Assembly: GCA_015039315.1 (NCBI GenBank)
Contig: WIDE01000019.1
Coordinates: 386,080-450,079, forward strand
DNA from: Clavulina sp. PMI_390
Taxonomy: Eukaryota; Basidiomycota; Agaricomycetes; Cantharellales; Hydnaceae
DNA: 64,000 nt
Direction of reading: 5' to 3'
In this document: one piece after another, positions 49,005 to 61,102 of the stretch
Numbering within the stretch: the stretch's first letter is position 1
Layout of the letters: each line of letters begins with the position of its first letter
Notes under the pieces: model-generated
What the model saw: the letters and a program-made list of their open reading frames with translations, nothing else
The model's database searches: none
What the model was told of the DNA's origin: nothing
Translations under genes and position numbers: made by a program

Positions 49005-50487
49005 ATGGCGAAAACAAAACTAGCCCCAAGGCCAACCAAAACGAGGCAAAGGTCCTCCAGGAAGGGGTCAACACCATGGTACAAGACTAGCAGTGCCACC
49101 TCCGCATTGGTTCTCGCTGGAATCGTGGCCGCCATCGCGATTCTTCTCGTGTTCACGGGCAGAAGCTCATCTTCCAAGCCCTCGAGCCAGTACGTGAAGA
49201 GAGATAAGGCTCCCGTTGTACCTGCCAAAGCGCATCGGCTGTGGAAACGGACAGCAGTTGGACCACACAAGGGTATGTCATTCTCCAGTCAGAGGCACAC
49301 GACCCCGCATACACAAGTCTTCCGAAGAGTTAGCGCCTTTACTAACGAGATCGCCTTTTTCTCCTTCAAGGTGTTATTGCAACCGAGAATATCTCCGCTG
49401 GCACCCTCATTATCCTCGATACCCCCTTCGTTTCCATTCCCAAGACTGACAATGCCACTCTCGCCGGGCAAAGTCTCCTGGAGGCCGTCGATCGCCTCTC
49501 CAAAACCGCAAAGGAGGACTTCTTCAACCTCCCCGTCACCGATTTCGACCTCAAGACAAATGACGACGCTGCCCTTTTCGCCGCCAACATCTTCGAGGCC
49601 AATGCGCTCACCTACGGAAACACGAACGCCGTGTACAAGAATGCTTGCTACGTCAAACACTCGTGCAACCCGAACGTTGATTTCCTCTTCCGTGATGATT
49701 TGAATGCGCTCGTCGTGCACGCCGTCAAAGATATCCCCAAGGGTAGCGAAATCTTCGCCCCATACTGGGACTCCTCTCCGATGACCCGTGCGGAGCGCCA
49801 AGCCCACCACCATGATACACGTGGAACCCCTTGCACCTGCTCACAGTGTGCACTGACCGGTGATGCGCTCAAGGAGAGTGACACCCGCCGGAACAAGATT
49901 GCTCAGTTAAGGCAATTGATCTATGCATGGGCCGAGGATTCCGCCGTCTACTGGAAGAGCGTCCTTGACGGAATTGAGCAAGTCTATGAGCTGCTTGAGG
50001 CTGAAGATTACAAAGCCGAGTGAGTAGCCGGCTCCGTCCGATTTATCCTATTCCTTGCTTCATTTCTGATTCTCTTGGCAGTTTGGGCTGGTGGGCTGGG
50101 AACGGTTTCCAAGTCGCTGCCGCGCACGAAAGTGAGGAAGACGCCACCAAATGGGCTCTCGAGGCTGCACAATAGTCAGTATTTCCCCTAGCTAGTTCCC
50201 CAAGTTTATGGCAAAGCTAACTAATCTGGCTCATTAGCTACGCGGTCGCTGGTGGCGCTGACGCCCCACAGGTCAAGGCTTTCCTGGCTGTCGCTCAGAA
50301 CCCACAAGCCTCGCGGGTATGGGGTCTCCGAGTCCCGAAGCCCGAAGACGAAGTTGACGAGGAAGATATTGATTTCGAAGCCTTAAACGAGGCGGATGGG
50401 TTTGACATTATCCCCGAGGGGGACGAGGAGACTGTAACTGACAGTGCTCCCGCTCCTGCTGCTGAAGAGGCTGTCGCAGAGGATTGA
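49005..50487 (+). CDS. SET-domain protein with N-terminal membrane anchor
   Basis: Start ATG at 49005; exons 49005-49272, from 49371 to a GTGAGT donor near 50020, then two more ending in TGA at 50485-50487. Residues 1-25 are basic (KLAPRPTKTRQRSSRKG). A single hydrophobic helix follows (SALVLAGIVAAIAILLVF), so the protein is probably type II or tail-in membrane anchored. The SET region shows GVIATENISAGTLIIL at its start, KHSCNPNVDF as the NHSCxPN motif, and VKDIPKGSEIFAPYW as the final knot. A CTCSQC cysteine cluster follows, like the post-SET of SMYD-type proteins. SET proteins methylate lysines on histones or other proteins. A membrane anchor points to a non-histone target or an ER/mitochondrial site, which is inference. 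The C-terminus is acidic. Confidence 0.82.
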
Positions 50488-50784
50488 GCGGTCCTGAACC
50501 CATCAGCAGCCGATTGCGCTTTCATCGCTTCTCCAGAGTCTTTGATTTCAGTCGACTAGCTATATAACCATGCTTGGTGTATGTACAGGATCGAAGCAGC
50601 CTCTGACCTTTCCACAGCGCGTATCAAGATAACAATAACACTATGGGTGATGCTACATCGACCAATTTGTACAGTACAACATCACCTGAATACATGGCAG
50701 CGGGGTAGTCTTACCCGGACGTATACAGAACACAAAAAAACACACACCTCTCTTTAGCATTTAGTAGGAAAGTAATAAGTAGTC

Positions 50785-53700
50785 CTATGGAAGTCGCTCA
50801 TAGAAGAGAAGATACGCCTTCGACTTCAACACTTCGTCGATCGTGGTGAGCTTGACAATTGTATCGCTGATGTATGCCCACTGACGCGGGGGGAGATGCT
50901 GATGGTCTTTGGCACTATCCTTCTCTTTCGAATGTGCACCGCTATCAGCGGAGCTTGAAGGTGCCAAGTCTGGTTGAGGAAGGGCAGTATATGCGATGTA
51001 GTGGCCACCAAGCTTTTCAACACAAATCAGTTTCCAAACACACTTCCTATGACCGAAAATAAGATAGACACTCACCATACTGCCAATATGCACAACAACG
51101 GCATAGAGCCGGTACATGACCGGAGGCTCCTCTTCATCCAAGTTCTTTCCACTCAAGCTTGGAATGTGATGCCCGTTCGCAGCACCGCGAGGCTTGAGCG
51201 CTTTATCAGCCGCGGTAGCTCTCGGTGTCCTTCCTCTCTCGTTCACCCCATATCTCTCTTTCCTCGGCGCCAAGAAAGGACGCATGTCTAAATACTCCGG
51301 GAAGGAGATATAATCCTCTAATTTCTTTGCCGTCCCCGCAAATAGCGTCGTGCTCGCACCTCCCCCGTATCCACCGTATCCATAGGCGCCAGAGAAGTGC
51401 ACTTGCTGGAAGCGCTTGAGGTGAATCACAAGCACGGGTGGAGGGGCATCGATCAAGTAGCGCTTGAAGGCATTTCTGAGAATGACCTGGTCTGCACGCT
51501 TCGTTAGCGTAGTCTGGGGTTTGGATTGGGGCTGAGCTGTAGAAGAGCCGTTAACCGCATTGCGAGAGGCCGCTGCCGTGTTTGCGGTGGTTTTGGCTAT
51601 CGGTTGAGATAGTGGGGGCGCAGAGCCCTGCTCGAACAATGGGGCGGGTGGGGGTACCCAGCTAGTGTGTTTACGGGACTGGAATGACATCAATGGACCA
51701 AGAGTGCTTCCTTTCCTGACAGGGGGTTCACTGCCAGTTACGGTTGCCTTCGAGTCCTCTGTCGCCTCCCCAGCTTCGACATCCGTGTCCTCGACCTCAA
51801 TAGATGGCGCTGAAGTGGTCCCAGCCGTGTCCACTCTTGCAAGTGACCCAGGTTCAGGCGTGCTGGATAATTGAGCGGCCTAGCAAAAAGAGTTAACATT
51901 TGCCTAAGACTGAGAATCAACGAATACTAAGCCTACCTTGGGTTCGCCTTCCCTTCTCACCCCGCTAAGGCTGGCACCTTCGTCCTCATCTTCTGTATCA
52001 GATGCTAGAGCATTATCCGATCCAGTTCTACTACCAGCAGCAGCTGCCAGTTCCCGCCTCATTCTCTCCTCTGGTGGGGCACTCGCCAAGGACTCTCGTG
52101 AGATGTTTGGCGACAACAGCAGCTTGTCCGCATGGAACGACGAGAAACGTCTAAAGCGGGGAACGTTCTCTCCTGACCCTGTGTTGACCCCACTCCCACC
52201 AATCTGGGCTCCGTCATCTACCTCTAGGGAGCGCTCATACTCATCTTCAGCAGATTGTCTTTGGTGCCGCGATTGTGAGCGCTGTGTCGGCGTAGTCAGG
52301 GTATCTGGACGAGGCGTCGTAGCAGAGTACATGTATGATCCGAATGATTTGGATGTAGGGAATGGGACTGCTGTCGAGGGAGTCTCACTATCAGGAGACG
52401 GCGAGGTCGTCGCGATCGACGGAATAGCGAGCGTTGGGAAAGGGAATTTGTCCTTCTCGCCTCCTGTGGAGCCAGGGGTCGGGGTGAGGATCGGTGTTAG
52501 TGTGGTGCCTGCGCTGGTAATCGAAGCAGTGCTGGCACTCGTGTTACCTCCAGCTGCTTCTGCAGGTGGTGAGCGTAGCGACTTTGCAAAGAACACAGCC
52601 CCTAACGCAGAAGCTGCGTTCGCAGGCGAAGTTGAGCGCGGACGTACAGCAGCGAAAGAGTGATCGACCGCTGGTGGCGACACCTTGTTTGGTGATACAG
52701 TGTTGGGTGGATCTGTGGACTTGCGAACGGGAGGCTGCGGAAGTGGACGAGCTGCCCTGGCGGACATCGCATTCGAAGCGGGAGCATTTGCAGGGAGGGT
52801 GCTGGTGACCACAGAAGGAGCTTTGGGGTTGGATGGCGATGTAGTCGCGGGTGGCGGAGAGGGAGAGGGAGATGCAGATAATGCAAGTGGGGGAGGCGTA
52901 GAAGTCATGCTGGCTGGCATCGACTTAGACTCTCCCGTCGGCTGCAGGCGAGGAGACGAGGGAAGCGAAAGCATCGCAGCGGTTTGGACCATATCCGTCG
53001 TCCCGGACGATGGTTTCGCTATCCCAGCATCCACGGACAATGCCCGTGCTGATGCAAAGTCAGGGCGTAGGAAGCCGTCGCTGCTACCGCTGGGCCCGTT
53101 AGATCCAGCAGCAGGCCTGCCAGAACTTGCAGTCTGTGCGCGCTTCTGCGACAGCTCGGCATCTGGCCCTCCACGCAAATCGTCCGTTGCACTATCGTCT
53201 CCGTCATCTCCATAATCTGAATCTGAATCGTCGGAGTCCTCATCTTCATCCTCATCACCATTCGCTGCACCCCTCCTCCTCCTACCTCTCCTTCTCCTCT
53301 CTCTCCTCCTCCCTCTTGCGGCCTCCACTTCTGCCGGATGGGCTATTTTCCAGCAATTGTGGCATGCAAATGCATTATCTCCATCGAGCATTTCGACACC
53401 CGTGAACATTCGCATACAGTCCAATATCGTGCTGCTTGCTGGAGTGCCCATCCGGCCCCACGAATGCGACCGGCCAGATGAAGGCGAGGCAAAAGTGTGC
53501 GAGGATGAAAGTGAGTGAGAGTGTGAGTGACCGGAAGAAGGGAGGCCACCGCGGAGAAGAGCGAGCGGGTTGGATGTCGCACTATCATCCCGCAAGAGGG
53601 CGCGCAAATACGCTTGTTCATTTGCAGTTGGCTTCCTCGGACCAGATGATTTAGGCTTCTCTTTAGGCTTCGATTGCATGGTGGGCACAGAAGGTGCTGA

Positions 53701-55384
53701 AGTTGAGCGACCGTCCATCGACACAGGTCGTGAACGGGATCGTGGCTGAGAACCAGGAGTAGCGGCCGCACCGACGCCGGGAACAAGAGAGTCGGCAATC
53801 CGCTCACGAGACATACTAAGCCGCTTGGAAACACGTCGACCTAACTGAGACACATAACCAGAGTCCACCGTACTTGCTGATGTTTCCGCTGTGGCCAGAC
53901 TTGTGGTTGATTCGGCACCAGAAGCGGGGGAATCAGCAGGAAAGTGGCTGTTTGGAGCACCAAGGGACAAGTCTGATGGAGGATCACTGGATGTAGAAGA
54001 GTTAGTGCTGACAGGCACGAGCGGCGGAGAGATGACGGGAGGGGGAATTGGTGTTGTCGATCGCGAAGGTGTCGCTGAAGGAGCTGCAGATTGAGTCCCT
54101 CCAGAGACAAGTTTCCCCATGAAGGCGCGGAATGATCCTTTCTACATGCAGGGAATAATTTGGTGTCAGGAGTGCAACATATGAGGATGGAGGACCGATA
54201 GCTCACCTTCTTTGCCTCATCAGCCTTGATGGGCAGCGAGAGATCCATGATATCTTCGTATGTATGGGAGATATTCTTGCATGTGTCGCATACGATGAAG
54301 CTGAATGAGAGCAATGTCACCTTCGTGCCTCCAGAGATATGAGAGATAATACCAAAACGCAAGGGATGCTCACCTGGCTAGCCGACCTCCAAACACGGTG
54401 GAGGCAAATGGTTCTAATCTAGCCTCTTCAAGGAGCTTGCCTTCGCTTGGGGTATGGTCTCGTGACGGAGAATTCGCGGCTGAACGAGATTGAGGCTGAT
54501 AGCTTGCCCGCCTAGTTTTTTTCCGCGCGAGCTTGGGATCGACAGGTGCCTGGCGCTTTTTTGCGATCTGCCAGTGCCAGGGGTAGAAAGGGGATCATAT
54601 TCCGATCGAACGATTCGGGAAGGGGCGGGGTGGAATACGAGAATAAGATGAGTATGGTCTTCTTTAGGATCCCGAAGGCCGTTAAATGCCCCGCAATCGG
54701 TGAATACGCACGTCCATTTCATCCATGTACATTGCGTCAAGCAGATGGCGGAGAAACTCTTGGGCGTCTTGTTGTCGGAACTATGAGGATCGGCGTCATT
54801 CATCGGTCTGATGTACTCCTTGAAATCAAGGGGGGTGGAACACACATCAAGATATTGATCAAATTTCACTCCAAGTGTTTTGATAATTGGCCTGGACACA
54901 ATTAGAGAGCCCGTGAGTATCAGAGCCAATGTTTCAGGCTAGAGAGAGGGGTATGACGGCACCTGGGGGTCAGCAGTTGACCTGTTCGGCCCGTCCGTAC
55001 GCGATATGCTGCATCCATGAATTGAAGGAAGGTATCAGAGAGCTTGAGACCTTCAGTCCACTCGCGCTCAAAGTCCCCGGCAACTTTCCGACCGTTTGTC
55101 AGGGCGGGACTGAGCGCTGGGTCCCCAGAGACGCCTTCCCCCACATGTTCACGGAATTGGACCACATCCTCAAGCTTGTGCGTTGCGACCAACTATTCGT
55201 GCATTCATGTTTAGAACAAGTCATTTCATAGAGTAAAGAACAACTCAACAGCTTGGAGGACCGAGTTGGCAAAGCAGTCATTCGCAAGATTCTGTATGCC
55301 TGGGGGAAGCTGCGCCTCCTCAACAGCTTGCGCTGTCGGCGCACGAGCCGCCGAGGCGCGTTTCTTGTCCTTGCGAGAGAACAT
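50785..55384 (-). CDS. Ubiquitin carboxyl-terminal hydrolase (USP, peptidase C19) with very large insertion
   Basis: Start ATG at 55384 (MFSRKDKKRASAARAP); first exon 55384-55250; stop near 50785 after AYLLFYERLP. Cys box: GIQNLANDCFANSVLQA. Second block: QQDAQEFLRHLLDAMYMDE. Fingers: the first CxxC is CDTC (54279-54290), the second is CHNC (53353-53364). Then VLVIHLKRFQQ, a His box GGHYIAYTAL, and WAYISDTIVKL carrying the Asp. All elements of a USP active site are present. Between the two CxxC pairs and after the second lie about 700 mostly Ser/Thr/Pro-rich or Asp-rich residues (54120-51850), so the protein is far longer than a minimal USP. Immediately after the second CxxC is a run of Arg followed by a run of Asp/Glu. 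Substrate is unknown; it removes ubiquitin from proteins. Several of the introns in the 54400-55200 region are placed only approximately. Confidence 0.85.
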
Positions 55385-55572
55385 CCTGTGCTGCCGCAGT
55401 CGTCTTTAGCACAGTCCCCGACGCGCTGTAGTCGTCCACAACGCTCTCTAAAGGGGATGTTAATCTGAGGCCGGATCGGCGCACTGGTGCCCCGACGTAA
55501 ACACGACCACACAACCCTCGAAACCTGTGCTTCACGCGCCAAGTTGACTGCGAATTTGGGAGTTCGCCTATC
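55385..55572. promoter_or_regulatory. Short divergent promoter, USP / TMEM242-like gene
   Basis: 188 bp separate the two divergent ATGs. No TATA box was seen. Confidence 0.5.
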
Positions 55573-56595
55573 ATGAGCGGTTATACGTCATCAGGAGCAC
55601 AGCAACCAGAAGCTGGACCGTCGAAGCGAGCATCCGAGTCTTACGGCGCAGCAAGGAATGCACCGCCCAGTTTTTCTACGGGGCTCAAGATAGCTGGTGT
55701 CTGCACTGTGAGGATTTGCCCATCCTATACCCGAAATATCCAAAACATGTTTTGAGCTTAAGGAAATGCATGCGAAATAATATTCTAGGCTGTTGTGACA
55801 GTGGGCCTCGCCATTCCTCTCGTGATAGCTCGACAACGTTCGGCAGCGACGTCAGCAACGGCCAACAATGCCGCTGCTTCCCTACATCGACGCCCAGCTG
55901 GCGCTTCACCTTCTGCACTTCTTCGACAGCAGCATAATGCTTCCACGAGACCTATAGCCTCAACACCCACACCTGCTCCGTCAATGGGCAGCTTCCCCTC
56001 TGCCTCAATACTGCGACAAAGCAGGACCAAGACACCCAAACCACCAGCATCAGGCGATGCCATATTTCATGCCATCAAGGCTCTTGGCGTAGCGACAGGA
56101 ATTGTAACAGTCTCTGCGAGTGCTGTTGTGCTCACCTTCCGCTATGCTACAGGGATACACTCCGTGAGTCTCCCTCTCTATTCACAATCGTATTTTTACT
56201 CACTATGAGATGAATCCGTTGCTCACAAAATCTTCTAATCTGAAATATAGGTGGCAGAATTCACGCCCTACATGCACCAAAAGCTCATCCGCATTCTCCC
56301 CACCTCACTCACTTCCCGCCTCGATCCTCCCGACGACCCCAACGACATCATTTTCCCCTCCCACTCATCATCTTCACGCATGGGACTGGAGGAAGCTGAG
56401 CGGCGGATGCAACAAGCCTACGCCGAAGGCGGCGTTGTCAAGTTTGGACAGCAGATGTGGACCGAGTTTGAGCGAGAGTGGAACGAGACTAGTCAGGCGA
56501 ATGAGAAGGCGAGCTCTAGAGACGATCCTTCTCCAGGGGATCGCGGGAGCGGTGAGACTACTTCGAATCCTGGTGCTGCGGCTCCTGCTGCTTGA
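55573..56595 (+). CDS. TMEM242-like mitochondrial membrane protein, 284 aa
   Basis: Exons 55573-55707, 55789-56163 and 56251-56595 give 284 residues. Two hydrophobic helices are seen. The first reads STGLKIAGVCTAVVTVGLAI, followed by Arg. The second is IKALGVATGIVTVSASAVVL. They are separated by about 80 polar, Ser/Ala/Pro-rich residues. The second helix runs into RYATGIHSVAEFTPYMHQKL, which parallels the ALGVHSMxEFxxKM segment that closes the second helix in animal TMEM242. That protein sits in the mitochondrial inner membrane and helps assemble the c-ring of ATP synthase and parts of complex I. The C-terminal about 80 residues (LEEAERRMQQAYAEGG, then a Ser/Gly/Ala tail) have no known match. 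The family call rests on the helix layout and this one motif. Confidence 0.62.
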
Positions 56596-56934
56596 TTGTG
56601 GGAGTGTAAGTTATCTGTATCGTAGTAGTAGGACCAGCATCGTCAATAATGAAACCCCTTGAAGTAGTGGATCCATCGTGTTACCATATGCATTGTTGAC
56701 AGACTTCAATGAGTTCAGAGAGTCACAGATTCAACACGATTAAGATGTATTTCTTCGTAAAATCTGGTGCTCGACGGGGTTGGATACACACAATGACACA
56801 GGCACGACTTACAGAATGGAGGTACAAACTATCCAAACAATCCACACGTAGTAATTCATTACAGGACACGATCCCGTCTTCCACAGCAACCAAAAGAACA
56901 GTTCTACATTTGATTGAGAGTACTTCTTCCATCC
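56596..56934. other. Convergent intergenic region
   Basis: 339 bp between the 3' ends of the TMEM242-like gene (+) and SRP19 (-). No gene recognised. Confidence 0.5.
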
Positions 56935-58228
56935 TTACCCCCTCACACGGATCACTTTCCTCTTCCCCTTCCCAGCACCTGCACCTGCACCTGCACCTGC
57001 ACCACCAGGACTTCCCGGCGCACCAGGCAAACCGGGCGTGCTTGCTGCTGCGCTCTCCGCTGCAGCCTTCTCTTGCGCCTTGATGGACGCCTTGACAGTG
57101 TCTACCAGTGTCCCTGTAGGAATCGTTGGGCTGTGCACCATGTAGCGATCGCGAAGCGCTGGGATTGGACTGGGAGGTTTGGGAGTGCGTGTCCTTGCAG
57201 GGCGTGCAGGCTTCTGTGATGTTGCTAGTGCCTTGGTCCCACCAGTGGATTTGGAAGAGTCTTTGGCGCTTTGCTTCAACTTGGGCTCTGCTGCGGAAGG
57301 CGCTTCAGGTGATGAGGCCGTGATCTGCTCAGGTAATGGTGTTTGGGATGTATCCAGCTTCTGAATCATCGTCCCTATTGCTTCTAACAGTTGTTTCTCT
57401 AATGAGGAACAAGTGGGAAACAAAGGGGTCCAGTCAGAGGTTGTCGATGAGATAACCAGATCTTCAGGTACTCACTTGTGGTTATGTTGCGATTATAAGG
57501 ACGACCCTCCTCTTTGAGGAGGATCTTTACTCTCCCTGGATTCTCCCAGTCCCTTGGGTGGCATTTCTCGGGCTACCCCCGGACGAGTCCCACAGCACAC
57601 CGCCACCATTGCACATTGCAGACAACACAGCAAGCACGAAATAATAGACCAGAAATTCATCAGCCTGATAGAACCTATACCAGCAATAATTAGTGGAGCG
57701 TACCTCATGTAATACTCGAAGTTGGAGCATTTGTGCTGCATTGGAGATCAGCTGGCTGTGCGGCCACCAGCAACTCTTCTCTCTTGCTATACGCCTCTTC
57801 CCAACACCGTATGGGCGCTTTGCGTCGATATATATCGGATATACGCAAGTCCATCTGGAAAGTGAACAAAATAACATGAAGAGAGGGGTGTGAGCACCAT
57901 CAAATAAACAATATTGGTGGAGTCAGTCAAATGAACTCTCATCAACACGACACAAGCGTATGGCAACGCATGACGCCTAGGGGCTAGGAATAGAATGGCT
58001 AATCGGAAGGATCACTCACGACTTGTATGGTGTAAGGTCCCTGGCAATCTGCACGCCAGGCGGTGGTTTCATGAACGATGCGCCAGGTCCTGACCCCATA
58101 CCGGAGCTTCCCGCTGCAGAACCAGAGCCAGCACTGGAGGATGGCATGGGTCGATTGGGCAAGGGCATGTCAAAGTCGTCGTCGAACTCTGCATCGGACA
58201 CTTCTTCGATCTTGGGCTGACGAGACAT
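56935..58228 (-). CDS. SEC65: Signal recognition particle subunit SRP19 (Sec65)
   Basis: Start ATG at 58228 (MSRQPKIEEVSDAEFDD); stop TAA at 56935-56937 after RKVIRVRG. About 70 acidic and Ser/Gly-rich residues precede the SRP19 domain. The domain spliced across introns reads SWTCVYPIYIDAKRPYGVGK, then NAAQMLQLRVLHE, then CHPRDWENPGRVKILLKEEG and RPYNRNITTKKQLLEAIG. These match the usual SRP19 order (W-x-CIYP-Y-Y, GRR, RDW..PGRVRV, K..G.P.N). SRP19 binds the tips of helices 6 and 8 of SRP RNA and allows SRP54 to join, so it is needed for co-translational targeting to the ER. The C-terminal about 130 residues are disordered and end in Gly-Ala repeats and a basic patch (KGKRK). The intron in the middle of the domain is long for this window (about 150 bp). 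Confidence 0.9.
56975..57003. repeat. GCACCT hexanucleotide microsatellite within SRP19 coding sequence
   Basis: Almost five tandem GCACCT units on the plus strand, coding Gly-Ala (GAGAGAGAG) on the minus strand in the C-terminal tail. Likely length-polymorphic. Confidence 0.9.
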
Positions 58229-58498
58229 GGCAAGTGAGTCTCAAGGAACAGGGAGTCTTGTGAGAGAGATGAAGAGTAAGATAGCAGAGAGTTATGAGAC
58301 TTATGTGCTCAAAGCTGGAGGTCGCTGCGCTGCTGTGTTGGATGCTGAAGTCGTGTGCGTTCGATGCGATGGGCGTCGTCGGACGTCCCACGGAGAGCCG
58401 GATAGTCCCGATGTTCGTGTTCGAGTGTCCTCGTCATCAACAACCAACTCCAAACAAGGACCGCTCCCTCGTGTGCTGCCTTTGGGCACTAGTCGAAA

Positions 58499-59213
58499 AT
58501 GGCTAAAACAAATATCTCTCTGCTGTAAGAACTCCTTCTAGTGGCCTTCTATGGGAGACTGCCTCACTCTTGGTGCTTGCTCTATGTCGACAGATTCTGT
58601 TACCTGCTTGCTTTGCTGTATCCTGTCCTGGCGTCGCCGTCCTCATCATCGCAATTCTCGCCAGCTTCACCCATTCGTAGAGATGAACCTGATTTCGCGA
58701 CCTGCATCGACTTTGGGCCTTGCGAGCCCTGTCCAAACGAACTGGTGAATCCGTTGCTGCCACCACTCAGGAGCTTGAGTTGTTAGCTGACCACAGGGCA
58801 ACCTTTCAATACAATCTAGATGGGCAATTTAGAATGCAAAGCAACGGGAAATAGGAGGATAATACAATGTGGTGTGATTGGGCATTGGCAAGCTTGTGGC
58901 AAGATTGTCAAGGTCGAGCGTTGGGATTACTTCGAATTCCTCGTATGTCTACCTCATCCTGCTTGCTGGCCGTAATCTTCATCTCACACATTCTTTCAAT
59001 CTCACTTTCGACCACTCATCGACTGGTCGTTTACTTTGGTGTCTTTCTATACACGACGTTCAGGCATGCAATCTCGTCTTCGCGGTCGCCGGTGTCGTTG
59101 TTGTTTTCTGGCGTACACGGCGGCTAGAGGAACTTCATTATCAGAACCTAGCAGCGAGGATAGGCGGGCTGCTCGCAACGCCTCGGAGACCTCAGCAGAG
59201 AGGTTCACGATGA
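58499..59213 (+). CDS. JTB-like single-pass membrane protein, 149 aa
   Basis: Exons 58499-58524, 58594-58744, 58820-58942 and 59064-59213 join in frame to 149 residues; the exons are too short to stand out as single ORFs. Residues 1-25 form a signal peptide (ISLLFCYLLALLYPVLASP). A Cys-containing lumenal part follows (CIDFGPCEPCPNEL, then LECKATGNRRIIQC and WQACGKIVKVERWDYFEF). Then comes one helix (LVFAVAGVVVVFW) and a basic cytosolic tail (RTRRLEELHYQNLAARIG). Length, the CxPC pair, the Cys spacing, the aromatic residues just before the helix and the RxRxL..L..QN.A.RI-type tail resemble the JTB family (146 aa in human). JTB itself has been linked to mitochondria and cytokinesis. The gene is well supported; the family name less so. 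Confidence 0.65.
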
Positions 59214-59432
59214 TGAGTGACGCCGGATGTGTGAGGCAGTGGTTAGGTTCACTGCCGTTAAGAGATATTTATCGTATCTATTCATGTTACTCCTAACATG
59301 TTGCATAGCACTTGATACCGTGCTCCTTCCCTCCAATCAATGGCATCCTCCTGAATTCATCTCCAAGTTCCGCCCATGACTGGCAAAAGCACTTGTTGTC
59401 GGGGTCTATTCGTCTAACTCTAGTATAACAGA

Positions 59433-60885
59433 TCATTCTGGCAAGGTGGCCCTCAGCGACTCCTCCAACCGAGCCAGCATCGTCTTATTTTCCTCTGGAG
59501 AGCCAATCGTGACCCTCAAGCATCCCTTGCACCCGTACTCGCCTCCTCGATACCTCACTACCACACCAAGCTGCTCCGCCATGTTCTTATAGATCCACTG
59601 CGCCCTCGTGTTGTCAGGCTCCTTGGCACCTTCGCCCGTCCCGCCTTTCAAGATCGGGAGCATGACAAAGTTGGCGTGGTTTCCACCCAGGACATGTCCT
59701 AGTCCTAAGGGCTGGAGTTTGTCAAACTCGGCGATGACAGAGGCACGCGAAGTGATGAGCTGCGAGGCCTTCTGTTGCATCCCGGCGATGCCCTCTGGGG
59801 AGAGTGCCGCGAGGGCAAGGTGGGCGGTAGGGCCGGATATGTTGTAGGGAGCCTTGGTGTTGGTGAGGATCTGGATGAGAGCGGGCTGCGCCAGCGCCGC
59901 ACCAACCCTGGAGAAGCATGGTACGCATGATCGCGGACGTGTGGGGCAGAGAAGCCAGTGAAAGAAGTCAGTGCACATGCGGGCAAATCATGGGACGAAC
60001 GAACAACGTGTCAGATCGTGGCAGACAAAGAAACAAAGACGCAAAGAAGTAGACGAACCGAATAGAGGCAAGACCAAAGCCCTTGCTGAGTGTTTGCATA
60101 ACGACGAGGTTTGCGTATTTAGCAATTAAGCTAGCTGCACTGTTACTTTCCCCTGCAAAGTCGATATACGCTTCATCCACCACTACAATACCGTTATATG
60201 CAGGGTCCTCGCATATCGCTGTAATCACGGACAAAGGGACGAGCGTTCCTGTTGGATTTCCTGGTGATGTGAGGAAGACGAGCTTGATGGACTTGTCGGC
60301 CGAAACAGCCTTGTGGACCTAGACGAGTTGAGACCTCAGTAAGATAATAAAAGGAAAAACAACTGATAGCATGCATATGTTAAACAATTACAGTACCTCA
60401 TCTACTTTGACCGCGAATGCGCCCCCTTCCACATCCAATGGGACTTTGACAATATCGACCTCGTTCACATGGGCACACACCGAGTACATGCCATATGTGG
60501 GTGGCGTGATCAGGATCTTGTCCCTCGCAGGAGCACAGCAGATCCTCATCAGAAGGTCGATGCATTCATCAGAGCCTACGCCCAAGAAGATATATTCTGG
60601 ACCAGGAAGACCGCGCAAGTGAGCGATCCGCGACTTCACTTCATCGTGGGATGGATCGGGGTATCTGTGCAAGTCCGATTCGAGGAGGTCTACAGACGTA
60701 GAGCCTGTAGAGATGGTTTGAGAGGGAAGAAGAGAGCGCGGGATCGAGTGGCCCAGGGCATTCTCGTTTGCGTCTAGAAGGACGCCTTCTTTGTAGTCGT
60801 CTCGTGCACACCGATATGGCTGCAAAGCGAGGATATTGGGCCTGATCACAGCCTCTAAGCTGAAATGAGCAGGGCTAACAGACAT
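59433..60885 (-). CDS. HIS5: Histidinol-phosphate aminotransferase
   Basis: Start ATG at 60885 (MSVSPAHFSLEAVIRPNIL); stop TGA at 59433-59435 after RATLPE. Class II PLP aminotransferase signatures in order: LDANENALG (substrate phosphate region), DLHRYPDP, FLGVGSDECIDLLMR, PPTYGMYSV, SPGNPTG, IVVVDEAYIDF, TLSKGFGLASIR (the lysine that binds PLP), TNTKAPYNIS, and GGNHANFVML. The last part, GCKGCLRVTIGSPEEN, carries the arginine that grips the substrate. It converts imidazole acetol phosphate plus glutamate to histidinol phosphate, the seventh step of histidine synthesis, in the cytosol. Three exons are clear, with introns near 60320-60393 and 59911-60060. Length agrees with fungal HIS5. There is Gly where many homologues have Ala after the PLP lysine, which is a mild change. 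Confidence 0.93.
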
Positions 60886-61102
60886 GGCTGATGAAGGATG
60901 ACTCGAGACTTGGAAAGATGACTTGAACACAATCCTCTATTGCATCCGAGCCCGAACAGTCCGATCGAGTGCAATAGACTATCAAAGCTGTCTTAGAATT
61001 AGTGCTTATAATTATAATGTTATTCTACAGGTAGCAGTTCTAGTCCGTGAACCGTCAAAAATGAATGATATGCTTTTGATGAATGTCCAATATCGGGGAA
61101 CC

